DNA of 64,000 bases, from positions 3,701,716 through 3,765,715 of the forward strand of contig JASKMD010000025.1 of the NCBI GenBank assembly GCA_030144725.1, read 5' to 3'. Of the stretch, positions 9,780 to 19,879 are shown one piece after another (position 1 is the first letter of the stretch; each line of letters starts with the position of its first letter). The DNA comes from Haematococcus lacustris. Its lineage: Eukaryota > Chlorophyta > Chlorophyceae > Chlamydomonadales > Haematococcaceae. A program made the translations under genes and the position numbers. The notes under the pieces were generated by a model that saw only the letters and a program-made list of their open reading frames with translations, ran no database searches and was not told the DNA's origin.

Positions 9780-10387
9780 AGGACGTGTCACAGCTGACCA
9801 CCGGGCATGGGGTGTTGCCATAGGGCTCTGCTTTGTTGCCATGGGCGTGTAGCTAATGGACAAGAGACCAGGCCTAGCTATGGAGTGTACAGATCTTGCC
9901 CTGCCATGGGGTGCTAGTATGGGGCTTTGTTGTTGCCATGAGGCAAGAGTTGCAGTTGCTCGGGAAGGGTGTTCTGCTACCACATCTGCAATGGGTGCTT
10001 GCAGTCCTACTAGACCTTTAGATACTTGTTGCTCATATACTTTACCCAACCAGGGGGTATGCACGTTGTGGCATGCACCTACGGCATGGATTGATGCTAA
10101 AGCAAAAACTGCTGTTCGTTAACAAACTCTAGTGCCAGGGGCCTTTGCTATGGAGTGTAGAGGCCTAGGGAGTGTAGAGGCCTAGGGAGTGCAGCAGGTC
10201 ATGGCACCGTGGACCGAAGCACATGTCTCGGTGGTGATGTCCCAAAATGACACAACGAAGGCTTCGCACCTACGCATATGCTCTAGCTACAGCGAACAAA
10301 GCACATAACCAGGGGAACGAGCAGAAAAGGCTCTAGTATGAAGAGTCCCGCGGTCAGTTTGACTATCAGGCCACATAGTCTACTGTA

Positions 10388-11901
10388 GTTGGGTGTTACT
10401 AGCGTTTAAAGACTCATTTACGGCTCATTTAGGAGGCCATAATAGGGGGTGAGGGCTGTTTAAGGTGCGCTTTTCGCTGTTTAAGGTGCACTTTTCGCTG
10501 TTTAAGAACCGTTTGAAAATTCAAACATGCGTGTTTAAGAGACATTGCATCAGCAAAAGCTCTCTAATCCTTACGCCTGATCTGCGTAAACAAAGCATGT
10601 TGCAACAACTGAATCTGCGCCTATAGCTATTGCACTTGCATCTGGGCTTGCATGCTACATCCTCGCCCTGTCAGCCTTAACAGCCCAGAAAACAGCCCCA
10701 CCACACACGCACTCGCACTCGCACTCACACACACACCCTTGCACACACGCACACACTCACCAAGCACACACCCACACACGCACGCACACACACGCACGCA
10801 CACACACGCACACATGCACGCACATGCACGCACACGCACAAGCACGCACACGCACGCGCACTCACACACACGCGCACACACTCACCAAGCACACACACAC
10901 ACACACGCACGCACACACACGCACACACACACACACGCACGCACACACACGCACACACACGCACACATGCACGCACACGCACGCGCACTCACACACGCGC
11001 ACGCGCACACACACGCAACACACGCACACACACACACACATGCACACACACACGCTCACACACACCAAGCACACACACGCACGCGCACGCACACACACGC
11101 ACGCACACGCACACACACACGCACACGCACACCAAGCATACAACTCTTACCGTCACATGAAAGCTAGAAGCAAAGCAAGGAAAGGCAAGCTAAGGCAAGC
11201 GTGGCAACTATTCCTGGGCTATGCAAGCTAGCACTCCCTAGGCTGTGCATACAACTCGCTCCGCTAAAAAAGCGTCTTCTTGTTTACTGTGCTTGTTTGC
11301 TGAGCCTTGGTGATGGCAAGGTCAGAACGCAACAGCGTGAAGAGTCCTGCCATTCAAAACACACGCACACAGTTGGCCACCGATCGCCTTCCCACAGACC
11401 AGCCCGAACCACATTACCTGCTTGTCTAGTGGCTGCAGCTAGGCGGACATCATCGCTGGACTGGCCCGCTGCAGGTTGTGCAGCAGCGGTAGAGGCGGCT
11501 GCGAGCACACAAGCTTCTTTAGGAGACTAAAGCACAACAAGAGCTGTGGCAACAAGCTCACCAGCGACTGAATCAGCGGCTGATTTGTCGGCCGGGCTGG
11601 GAATGGGTGCGGCTGCGAATGGCAAGCAATGCAAATTAAGCAACGCAAATAGCATTGCACCCGCTGATGAAACTGGCGGGTTGCTTACTGGCGGGTGGCT
11701 TCGTCGTAAAAGTCGAGAGGAGTAGACTCCAGCGAACAACTCCTTGGGCAACTCCGTCAGCTCTTCCATGCCGCCAACACAGGTCGGAAAGAGAGGCCAG
11801 GCTTCCAGATTTGCGCCTCACTTCTGCGGAGTGAGATTTGAGCGGGGTGGAATACGACCATACTAGCGTCAACGGACGTTAAAACGCGCGTAACACCCAA
11901 C
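10388..11901. mobile_element. 1.5-kb TIR element with TA target duplication
   Basis: Ends are inverted: GTTGGGTGTTACTAGCG at 10388 and CGCGCGTAACACCCAAC ending 11901, flanked by TA on both sides (10386-10387 and 11902-11903). It sits in the middle of repeat CD, which gives the empty site (AGTCTACTGTA followed by the GAAGGG block in copy 2). Inside are GCTGTTTAAGGTGC repeats and a long CA-type microsatellite; no transposase is seen, so it is non-autonomous. Confidence 0.65.
10690..11152. repeat. (CA)n-derived microsatellite region
   Basis: Alternating CACACA and CACGCACG runs over about 460 bp, interspersed with CTCACCAAGCACA. All six frames stay open for long distances purely from composition; none is a gene. 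Confidence 0.95.
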
Positions 11902-11906
11902 TACAT

Positions 11907-12108
11907 TAGATAGTTGGCAAACATGTGCGTGTTAAGCGCGCCTAAAGACGCTCGGCCTCGGTCCTCGCGCGTAACAGCCCTCGACCTCAGCCATCGGCCG
12001 CGTCGCTACGCTCCGCGGCCTCTGGCTGAGGTCTCGGGCTGTTACGCGCTCGGACCTCGGCCTCGCGTCTTTAGGCGGGCTTAACACTCCATGTTTGCCA
12101 ACTATCTA
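11907..12108. mobile_element. Foldback MITE family FB, copy 1
   Basis: About 200 bp that folds on itself: ends TAGATAGTTGGCAAACATG and the complement ending CTATCTA; arms of about 95 bp include CGGCCTCGG, AACAGCCCTCGACCTCAGCC; centre GCGTCGCTACGCTCCGCGG. Same size, ends and core as 16412-16611 and 17016-17216. Confidence 0.8.
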
Positions 12109-12829
12109 CTACGTAACAAGAAGTGAAGGGTGCACATAGTGTCTTAATGAACCGCTAGAGCATACAACCACTCCGTCTCTCGCTTGACAGCGCGAGCGAC
12201 ACAAATAACGAGTGAAAGCTAATAGATGTTAAGAATTACGCGGCTGTTCTAGACGCATTTCAGCTTCTTAGACGCATTTCAGCTTCTTAGGTTTCAAACT
12301 CGCAATTCCGGCCATCGCAACACAAAGCGCGACTGCACACATACTTCATCACGGCGTCATTAAGAAGGTCGAGGGTGGAGGAGGCGTGCATGGTGATATC
12401 TGCCCACAAAATGTAGGCCGGGTTCACGCCTAAGCAGTGCATCATATACATAGTCATGGACGCTCAGGACAGCCGTAGCGTGTAGCCAAGCGAGCCCTCT
12501 ACATACTGATGTGCTTCGTTCATCATTCCGCAAACTGTGCGGGAAATAAACCGCGTGAAACGGACACACCCCATTTTCAAGGGAGTTGGGAGGCCCTGAG
12601 GTTAAGCTCTTTTTAGACATTGTTACACACGCTCATACTCAGATATGTCAATAGCTTACTTTGGTCCGTGACCCCCAACTCCCTTAGCCGATCTCAGGAC
12701 CAGGGCCATGCAGTCAGTCGCACAACTCCACACCATGACCGAGTTTGGACTCGGCTCCTCTCAGAGTTACACTTCCCTACATGCCATCCACCTGCGTGCA
12801 AAGTTTCATAGCTCAACTGCCACCCCACA

Positions 12830-13233
12830 GCCCCGTGGCCCTGATTGTGCTTGGAGAACATGATGTCATTTTGAAGATGTCAAACAGATAGAGGCCTGGG
12901 CTGTTTAATGTGCGGCTTGTTTTAGTAAATGCGCCAAGGGGTCAAGAACAAACATTTTGTGGCCATTTTCCTGTGGGTGCAGCGGGTGCAACACAGTGGA
13001 GGACAGTGGAGGAGGGGGGGTGTAAGCCGGGTAATACCTTAGTGTGCGCCGACCCAGAAGGTGTATTCGGCGAAAGCGAGCCCAAAACAATGTTTCATTC
13101 ACCCCGTCTAGGTGCCCTGCACGCCCGGCAGGCATCGCGTTGGGTGTTTGCCGGACATTTCATTTGTGCACAACCCGCTCATTGCGCCAGATAGATGGCG
13201 CCACAGGGATGTGGCTCACCGTCCCAAGGATAT
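12830..13233. repeat. Dispersed repeat 'X', copy 1, left part
   Basis: From about 13000 this is an inverted copy of 57000-57290, sharing for example ACCCAGAAGGTGTATTCGGC/its complement and CGCCCGGCAGGCATCGCG. Minus-strand peptide PAGRAGHLDGV, FRRIHLLGRRTLRY is conserved between copies. It runs into the N gap. Confidence 0.75.
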
Positions 13234-13733
13234 NNNNNNNNNNNNNNNNNNNNNNNNNNNNNNNNNNNNNNNNNNNNNNNNNNNNNNNNNNNNNNNNNNN
13301 NNNNNNNNNNNNNNNNNNNNNNNNNNNNNNNNNNNNNNNNNNNNNNNNNNNNNNNNNNNNNNNNNNNNNNNNNNNNNNNNNNNNNNNNNNNNNNNNNNNN
13401 NNNNNNNNNNNNNNNNNNNNNNNNNNNNNNNNNNNNNNNNNNNNNNNNNNNNNNNNNNNNNNNNNNNNNNNNNNNNNNNNNNNNNNNNNNNNNNNNNNNN
13501 NNNNNNNNNNNNNNNNNNNNNNNNNNNNNNNNNNNNNNNNNNNNNNNNNNNNNNNNNNNNNNNNNNNNNNNNNNNNNNNNNNNNNNNNNNNNNNNNNNNN
13601 NNNNNNNNNNNNNNNNNNNNNNNNNNNNNNNNNNNNNNNNNNNNNNNNNNNNNNNNNNNNNNNNNNNNNNNNNNNNNNNNNNNNNNNNNNNNNNNNNNNN
13701 NNNNNNNNNNNNNNNNNNNNNNNNNNNNNNNNN
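13234..13733. other. Assembly gap, 500 N
   Basis: Exactly 500 unknown bases. The related copy at 56826-57290 has no interruption at the matching point, so the true content is either an insertion or nothing. Confidence 1.
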
Positions 13734-14000
13734 GAACTTTTACCGGGAGACTTGATTGAGGATATCCGTCTCGCCGCTGTGATTTGTTCGCGGGCACATG
13801 TGGCAGTACGCGAGCAAAGACTCCAATGTCGTGCGCTGATGGTCAGATGACGCGCATTGATTTGCAGCTACCAATGTGCCAAACGCTATCGAAAACGATG
13901 CAGTATTGAGAGAGTACTTGCATGCATATTACCAACCCCATGTTGGGGGCGCCCAAGTGAGAGACCTCAAGTGCATTTGCATTGAAGGAGTGCAGTCACA
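13734..14000. repeat. Dispersed repeat 'X', copy 1, right part
   Basis: From about 13760 to 13950 it is the complement of 56826-57010 (CGGGCACATGTGGCAGTACG, CTACCAATGTGCCAAACGCT, GAGAGTACTTGCATGCATAT). The first 26 bases after the gap (GAACTTTTACCGGGAGACTT...) have no match in the other copy. Confidence 0.75.
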
Positions 14001-14235
14001 GACCAGCTTAGACTGTGCCCTTCACCGTTTAGAATAGACATGGCTTGACTTGACTTGGCAACCTTACAAGTGAGCATTGACATATGTTGCCTTGCAGGTG
14101 GCTGCACCCGGTGTGCACGTCTGGCAGCCCTTGCACTCAGCCTCTTGACAGCGAAGACTCAAAGATGGTAAGGCAGCTCAAGGAGTTCCGCAAGTTCTTC
14201 GCCAAACCACTTCTTGGCAGTCTACAACTAGCTGC

Positions 14236-14999
14236 AGCGGCGGCTTGTGCCCCCAAACCAGCACCGCCACCCCATGCTCATGCCAGCATTTGAGGACCCC
14301 AGCAACCAGGCGCTGCTGGCCAAGCTGCAGGAGTTGGGCAGCATCAACATGTGGGGTGACAACAACTCCATTAGAGCGCACCCTATGCAGCTGGCTGGAC
14401 CTGGACCTGGACCTGGACCTGGACCTGGACCTGGACCTGGACCTGGACCTGGACCTGGACCTGGACCTGGACCTGGACCTGGACCTGGACCTGGACCTGG
14501 ACCTGGACCTGGACCTGGACCTGGACCTGGACCTGGACCTGGACCTGGACCTGGACCTGGACCTGGACCTGGACCTGGACCTGGACCTGGACCTGGACCT
14601 GGACCTGGACCTGGACCTGGACCTGGACCTGGACCTGGACCTGGACCTGGACCTGGACCTGGACCTGGACCTGGACCTGGACCTGGACCTGGACCTGGAC
14701 CTGGACCTGGACCTGGACCTGGACCTGGACCTGGACCTGGACCTGGACCTGGACCTGGACCTGGACCTGGACCTGGACCTGGACCTGGACCTGGACCTGG
14801 ACCTGCACCTGCACCTGGACCTGCACCTGGACCTGGACCTGGACCTGGACCTGGACCTGGACCTGGACCTGGACCTGGACCTGGACCTGCACCTGGACCT
14901 GCACCTGCACCGCACCGCACCGCACCGCATGCGCTATGCCTTCATGCAGAGCGCTTTGTCAAGCTGCACACTAAGGCATCAAGAGCTCAGTTGGACTAA
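14236..14999 (+). CDS. Possible exon encoding a (Gly-Pro)n protein
   Basis: After a 3' splice-like site (TAGCTGCAG, 14235) one frame reads HPMLMPAFEDPSNQALLAKL, QELGSINMWGDNN, then about 80 Gly-Pro dipeptides encoded by (GGACCT)n, a short His/Arg tail, and ends at 14999. A possible preceding exon is at about 14098-14167 (donor AAGATG/GTAAGG). No family is recognised and the repeat would stay open in any frame, so coding is uncertain. Confidence 0.3.
14397..14893. repeat. (GGACCT)n hexanucleotide array, ~83 copies
   Basis: Perfect GGACCT from about 14398 to 14802, then copies with GCACCT variants to about 14893. Six-base period means every frame is open on both strands (Gly-Pro, Asp-Leu, Arg-Ser and so on). 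Confidence 0.97.
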
Positions 15000-15101
15000 A
15001 GTGGCCAGGAGGCTCAAGTGGTCATCAGGATAGCGTGTGGGTACGGCACCGACGCCAAGAGCTCGGAGTTGCAGGCTGCCACCCTGGATAAGACACATGT
15101 G

Positions 15102-15692
15102 ATGGGCATGCCAAGCAGCTGGTGGTGTTCTTTGGCGCTGCTAGCCTTGGCACCAGGGGAGGCGGGGCGCTGATGCGGTGTTGCGGGCCTACTGCAAGGT
15201 GGTGTGCAGGCCCAGGGGCACGGACCAGCTGCGGGTCTGGGTGGTGCTCGTGGATGAGCACCACACCACCCGGGTCAGCTTAGGAGTGAATGGCCAGCAG
15301 CCATGTGAAGAGGAGCTGGACCATGAGCAGCCCACCAGGCGTGCAGGCTGGAAGCCCCGAGCAGGGCAGGTGGAACCCCGCCTGCTGCGCCCAGCCTGGA
15401 GCCAGCAGCATTACCATCCTGTGCAGGGCCTGATGTGGTGCCCGGTAGTGGCACCCCGCAAGCCCTCACAGGCCCCATGCAACAGCCAGACAGACACACA
15501 GCCAGCAACCTCGGAGCCTGGGCCCAGCACTCACCTGCCAGCTAAGCGCAGCAAGCGCACCAAGGCTCAGCTGGCAGGTGAGCCCACCAAGGGCACAGGC
15601 AAGGCCCAGGGCAAGGCTGCCAAAGCCAAGCCAGCGCCACAGCCAGGCAGGTGGCTCAAATGTAGGTCCTTGTGAGGGACGAGGGGGCTGTG
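15102..15692 (+). pseudogene. Fanzor-like nuclease remnant F1 (internal deletion, no RuvC-III)
   Basis: Starts in the RuvC-II exon (AKQLVVFFGAASLG). A one-base loss at about 15155 (GGAGGC/GGGGC) shifts the frame. VVLVDEHHTTRVSLGVNGQQ supplies the RuvC-II Glu, followed by RLLRPAWSQQ and GLMWCPVVAPRKP. At PGRWL (about 15655) the sequence jumps directly to the element's outermost 3' end (GGCTCAAATGTAGG ... GAGGGACGAGGGGGC), deleting DRDCNAAL and most of the 3' tail. So it is an internally deleted, inactive copy of subfamily A. Confidence 0.75.
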
Positions 15693-16112
15693 AGATTCGT
15701 GAACCCGGCAACATCACGTGGTGCCGGGTAGGGGTAGCAGTTGCATGTGTTGCATGTGAATGACATGTTGGGCCAGCAGCTGCATGTGTGACTAAAGGCC
15801 TCTTTGGCCCTTGAGTTGCAAACCTGGCTACCCATTGGTGAAGGGTTGTGAAGGTGAATGAATGAGACCGGCACCGTTCCAGCTGTCGCTGTTGAGCACC
15901 TAGCGAAATGGTTTACTTTCATTCACAGCCAACAGAAACACCCATATAGCTGTAAGAACTGAGAATGAGATATCATGATACATGCCGCTCCCTAGATATC
16001 TCCACTTGAATCTCCCGGGAAACCTAAGCTGCTTTGAAGGGCCACCGCCCGTCTCAAAACCCATTGCATGATAGCTGAAAGGGTTCGTGTCCCTAACCGA
16101 CTGTTTGCTACG
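15693..16112 (+). other. Spacer containing a Fanzor leader relic
   Basis: Mostly unique. At about 16000-16080 a block (TTGAATCTCCCGGGAAACC ... CCGCCCGTCTCAAAACCCAT) matches 26590-26665 and, more weakly, 35900-35935, all of which look like the 5' leader or first exon of Fanzor elements. No intact gene. Confidence 0.5.
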
Positions 16113-16136
16113 TTGGGCACTAGAGCACGACCGGTT

Positions 16137-16162
16137 AGGGTTAGGGTTAGGGTTAGGGTTAT
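16137..16162 (+). repeat. Short interstitial TTAGGG array
   Basis: Four to five tandem TTAGGG units right behind the left TIR of hAT-like element 1. Matches vertebrate-type telomere repeat used by some chlamydomonadalean algae; far too short and too internal to be a chromosome end. Confidence 0.9.
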
Positions 16163-16411
16163 CCTGATGTTTTGGGTTTAACAACATCTTTAACAAATCT
16201 TTAACATACCCGTTTTGCTACCCTGGGACTGCGTCTCACTGGCCACTTCTGCCTGCATAGTGTCGCTGGGTGCATTGCCGTGTCGTGACCAGAACGACAG
16301 CAAAAACCGACTCGTATCAAGACCAAGCGGTCATCTTTAACAAAACGGTTTAACATTAACGTAATTGAGTTTTACTCAATTGTAATCGTTAATAGACCTC
16401 GTTTTAAGTAG

Positions 16412-16611
16412 TAGATAGTGGAAGCGCCGGTAGTTTTAGGCGCCCTAAAAACGCGAGGCCGAGGCGCTGGAGCATAACAGCTCGAGACCGAAGCCAACAG
16501 CCGCGGAGCGTAGCGACGCGGCTGCTGGCTGAGGTCGAGAGCTGTTACGCTCCAGAGCCGAGGCCGAGCGTTTTTGGGGGCCTAAAACGCCCCGGGCGCT
16601 TCCACTATCTA
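16412..16611. mobile_element. Foldback MITE family FB, copy 2
   Basis: Ends TAGATAGTGGAAGCGCC and GGCGCTTCCACTATCTA, arms near-perfect complements, core GCGGAGCGTAGCGACGCGG. Lies inside hAT-like element 1. Confidence 0.85.
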
Positions 16612-17015
16612 ATTTAGTTCCGTTTTAGGTGCGTTGTGGCTACATTCTGTGCGGCGAAGCCGCACTTCTGGAGCAACACTTTGTTTTGGAGCGAAGGGCG
16701 GGGCGTGGTAGCACCATACGCGACTTGCAACGGTAGCCAGTTTGAACCAGCTATGCACTTTTCTAAAATGGTCCGCGTCCCGCGTTTTTAAGAGCATAAT
16801 AGGGAACTAAGTCTCTTAAACAGCAGGCTATTAACTATTATAACGCATGAAAACGGAACTAAGAATCGTTAACTGCAGCGACCTGGTGTATTAACAAAAG
16901 TGGTTGCCAACGAACACGTAACAGCCGGCCAACACCATCGCAGGTGACAAGAAGCATCACATTGCGCGGCTTCGCCGCGCCTATAGAGCTTCGCCTACGT
17001 AAAACTCAATTACAC

Positions 17016-17216
17016 TAGATAATGGAGTCGCTAGGGTCGTTTCAGGTGGTTGAAAAAGGCTCGGTCTCGGCCCTGGCGCGGGACAGCTCTCGACCTCAGC
17101 CAGCGGCCACGTCGCTACGCTCCGTGTCCGCTGGCTTCGGTCTCGAGCTGCCCCGCGCCAGGGCCTCGACCTCGCCTGATTAACCCGCCTAAAACGACCC
17201 GCGACACCATTATCTA
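17016..17216. mobile_element. Foldback MITE family FB, copy 3
   Basis: Ends TAGATAATGG and CCATTATCTA, core CACGTCGCTACGCTCCGTG, arms including GGTCTCGGCCCTGGCGCGG. Also inside hAT-like element 1, near its right TIR. Confidence 0.8.
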
Positions 17217-17289
17217 CTACATTAACACGTCCGGTCGTGCTCTATTGGGCACACTGTTGGTAGTTGATGGTTAAATCCTTTGTTGTTGG

Positions 17290-17494
17290 TAGTTGATGGT
17301 TCTACGACCGAGACGTGTCAGCCGCGCTGAACATCCGCCGCATTGCAGTCGGGCCGGGCCGCCCTCGCGAGCTCAGCAGCTGGCTCGGCCGCCCCGCCAT
17401 GCCTAACCCAGGCAGACCAGGCCAGGTGTGGGTGGACGTGCGCGACAAGGGCCTGCTCCGGAAGTGGCAGCGGCGGCACCAGCGGCAGCGGTAG
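17290..17494 (+). pseudogene. Fragment of a second, canonical Fanzor lineage (RuvC-III end)
   Basis: The plus-strand frame reads YDRDVSAALNIRRIAVGPG, then ELSSWLGRPAMPNPGRPGQ, VWVDVRDKGLLRKW and stops at TAG 17492-17494. D-R-D-V-x-A-A-L-N-I-R-R is the RuvC-III motif of Fanzor proteins, and the following WxGRPAMPxPGRPGQxWV is a C-terminal block I associate with volvocine Fanzors. Everything upstream (RuvC-I, RuvC-II) is missing; the left neighbour is hAT-like element 1. The sequence differs clearly from the DRDCNAALNM family elsewhere in the window. Confidence 0.7.
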
Positions 17495-17792
17495 TGACAT
17501 GTGTGTCATGCCATAAATCAACCAAACAACCAGATTGCCCCTTACAAAGGGGATGTGTGTGCGTTAGAGTCATGCATAGGGTAAGGCTCTAGCGACTAGG
17601 TTAGGGACACGTAGGGTAGGTCCCGACTCCTAGGTTAGGGACACACACCGGTCCCTCACTGCTGTGGAGAAGTGTAGGGGCTCCACAGTAGGATAGGGAT
17701 ACAGGGATGTAGGTACATCCATTCAGATGTGTCTACTGTCATACAGGTAGTTGTATGGCAGGCCTGTAAGAACTCTCAAGTCACAGGGGCGT

Positions 17793-18238
17793 TAGAGCGC
17801 GACTGGTTAAACTAACTTCCTGATGTTTTGGGCCTTTAACGTGCTTTAACAAATCTTTAACCATCTTTAACCAGTCCAGCCTAACACCCTGACGACCCGG
17901 AGTGCAATTGGGGTTTGGCGATAGTAAGCCGACCAGTTGGTCACCCCCGATCTTACTGATCTTTAAGAATTTTACAGCGACTCTTGCGCAGAGCGGTGCA
18001 GCTCACCAGCGCGAGGCTAGCGGGCTGCTCGGGCTGATGTGCGTTCCGATGCGCATGTTGAGACATGCACGGACAAGAGCCGCAGTAGGGGTCGGAGTGT
18101 AGCCATTAGCCATCGCGGTTGCTCCGCCTTCCATCACGGCTACGGAGTGCGACCTGGCGGTTGTGTTAAAGATTGGTTAAACTTTTTGGCTTGGTTAAAG
18201 ATGGTTAAAGATGGTTTAACATTCCGGGTCACGCTCTA
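17793..18238. mobile_element. Non-autonomous hAT-like element 2 (8-bp TSD AGGGGCGT)
   Basis: TIRs TAGAGCGCGACTGG and the complementary-type GGGTCACGCTCTA; AGGGGCGT flanks both ends (17785-17792, 18239-18246). Subterminal repeats GGTTAAAGAT/ATCTTTAACC occur at both ends, as expected for hAT transposase binding. Shares CCTGATGTTTTGGG with element 1, so both belong to one family. Confidence 0.85.
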
Positions 18239-18435
18239 AGGGGCGTGCACCCACAATGTTTTACTTAGCGTTATCAAAATTGCATGCATGTGCCCGCGCA
18301 GATGTACTTACAACAAAGAGGGGAAGAGACTGTTTATGCGGCTCACAGAGCTTTATTGAGCGCGTATATGAAAAGTTTGACAACCTGAATTCATGCGAGG
18401 AAGGACCCTTATAGAGGACTCCATAACTTAGCCGA

Positions 18436-19126
18436 ATGCGCGAAGCGAAGCGGAAAGCTCAGCCTGCTCCAAGAGACGGCACTGCCTCTGTCGACGCTGT
18501 GGGGCTCGAGGAACGGTTGCGGCATACGCGGAAGCAGCTGCTGGACGTCGAAAAGCAGGTAAAGTGTCGAAAGGCTGCAGCTGGAGCACCGGTGCTGCCT
18601 TAACATCTTAGCATGCAGTCCCCAGCTGTGCCACAGTGACAATGGCTTGTGAATCTGCACCCAACCGGGAATCTGCTTCTACAGCACAGCATCCAGTTCC
18701 CAGCTGTGCAACATAGACAGCGGCTTGTGAGCCATGTCGATTGCATCACCTGCATCTTATAGAGAACCTGACACTGCACCATCGCAGCCAGCTGTGCTGT
18801 AGCTGTCCCCATCCTACAGCTCACAGGCTGGTCATGTGGGCTGTGTCTGGCTTGTGCAGATCTACAACCTGGAAACTCAATACCTGGAGAATGCAAATGT
18901 CCAGGGCAACGCATTGAGAGGTGTGACTCCTGACCAATGTGATACCACAGTGCATGCCTCACAGCTGCATTCGCAAGAGGCGCTGAGCGTCCTTGCCTTG
19001 TGCTACCTGCCAGGTTATGAAGGCCTACTGTCATCATCCACCATGAATGCAAAGAAGGCACAGTTGAAAGCAGAAGATCGCATTTTTTCAGGGTCGTCTG
19101 TGTCTGGACCTGTACAGCACAGCTGA
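18436..19126 (+). CDS. EAF6: EAF6, subunit of NuA4-type histone acetyltransferase complexes
   Basis: Three exons: 18436-18558, 18860-18920, 19014-19126, giving 98 residues. Introns are GT-AG (CAG/GTAAAG...TGCAG; GAGAG/GTGTGA...GCCAG) and the phase closes at both. The product has an N-terminal coiled coil (LEERLRHTRKQLLDVEKQ), the core IYNLETQYLENANVQGNALRG and GYEGLL, and the C-terminal block KKAQLKAEDRIFSGSSVSG, the hallmarks of the Eaf6/MEAF6 family, which scaffolds MYST acetyltransferases (Esa1/Tip60, MOZ/HBO1) in the nucleus. It is shorter than animal MEAF6 but keeps the whole domain. It is divergent from nothing upstream; RPS9 follows on the other strand, tail to tail. Confidence 0.9.
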
Positions 19127-19879
19127 TGATCCACGGCAGTCTATGTAGTCGTGTGTTGGTGATTGGCCGTCGACAGATGCAGCCACCCAGTACCAGGGCC
19201 CAGCAGCAGTCTGTTTGTCAGGCAGCACTCCAGGAAGGTTGCCTTCGCAGTGCCATTGACACCGCCAAGGGTGTGGCAGAGGTTGGAGAGCCATGCAGGG
19301 ACCCTTGGCTGTGCACTAAGTCTCTAATTAGGGTACAGGAAGATATGTTATTATCATTGTTGTTCTGTGTGGCGATGTTACGAATATACACTCCTAATGC
19401 TTGCGTCATCATGCTCGAGAGGGCAGTGAGGGGGAGTAAGCTGTGAAGGCTGGCTGCACACTTGGGGGCCTGGGGGCAGCTGATGAATGTGGTTTGCTGG
19501 AGCTGTCAGCAGCAAGGCTGCCCTAGAGTTTGAGGCCGGGCACTTGAGCACCCTTGGTGGCACTACGCACCTACTACCACTACGCAACCTTCCCCTTGGC
19601 TTTGGCCAGGAGCAATGTTTGTTGCCGAAACAGCTAAACCAACCTTGGTATCAACACCTCCCGCACCAACACATCTGCTCTAGCCTACAGATTTGGCATG
19701 ACGGACATGCATTGAAAACAGCTCAAAGAGGGACACGCTACTATGCCACAGGTCGCTGATGCTGGGCCTTGGATGGGCAGTCTCACAGCCGGACCCACTG
19801 AATAGGATGACAAGCCCACCCAGCCCACCAAGAGCAAGGCTTTGCAAGATCAGCAACACAGCCAGGGAGGTGGGTAGAC
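19127..19879. other. EAF6 3' region and spacer
   Basis: No further gene seen. Short frames lack motifs or splice context. Confidence 0.4.

Larger units (their letters stand above)
9780..12625. mobile_element. Dispersed repeat 'CD', copy 1, split by two later insertions
   Basis: Two parts, 9780-10387 and 12109-12625, match one continuous stretch at 23530-24628. Shared blocks include GTGGACCGAAGCACATGTCTCGG, the junction AGTCTACTGTA, GAAGGGTGCACATAGTGTC and a conserved peptide on the minus strand (GVNPAYILW, TMHASSTLDLL). In this copy the junction is broken by a 1.5-kb TIR element and a 200-bp foldback element. The family is unknown; the conserved minus-strand peptide suggests remains of a transposon ORF. 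Confidence 0.7.
16121..17244. mobile_element. Non-autonomous hAT-like element 1 (8-bp TSD TTGGGCAC)
   Basis: TIRs TAGAGCACGACCGG (16121) and CCGGTCGTGCTCTA (ending 17244) are perfect complements. TTGGGCAC directly flanks both ends (16113-16120 and 17245-17252), an 8-bp duplication typical of hAT transposons, as is a TIR starting YAGAG. The inside holds a TTAGGG run, TTTAAC-type subterminal repeats and two FB foldback elements; no transposase. Confidence 0.85.

Noticed and set aside
10652..11231. Long open frames on both strands
   Set aside because: They are translations of a CA/CG microsatellite and stay open in all frames.
14178..15033. Arg-Ser, Asp-Leu and Val-Gln repeat proteins
   Set aside because: All are alternative frames of (GGACCT)n; at most one frame (Gly-Pro) joins a plausible exon.
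16137..16162. Telomere or chromosome end
   Set aside because: Only four to five TTAGGG units, internal to a hAT-like element with TSDs and with unique genes on both sides.
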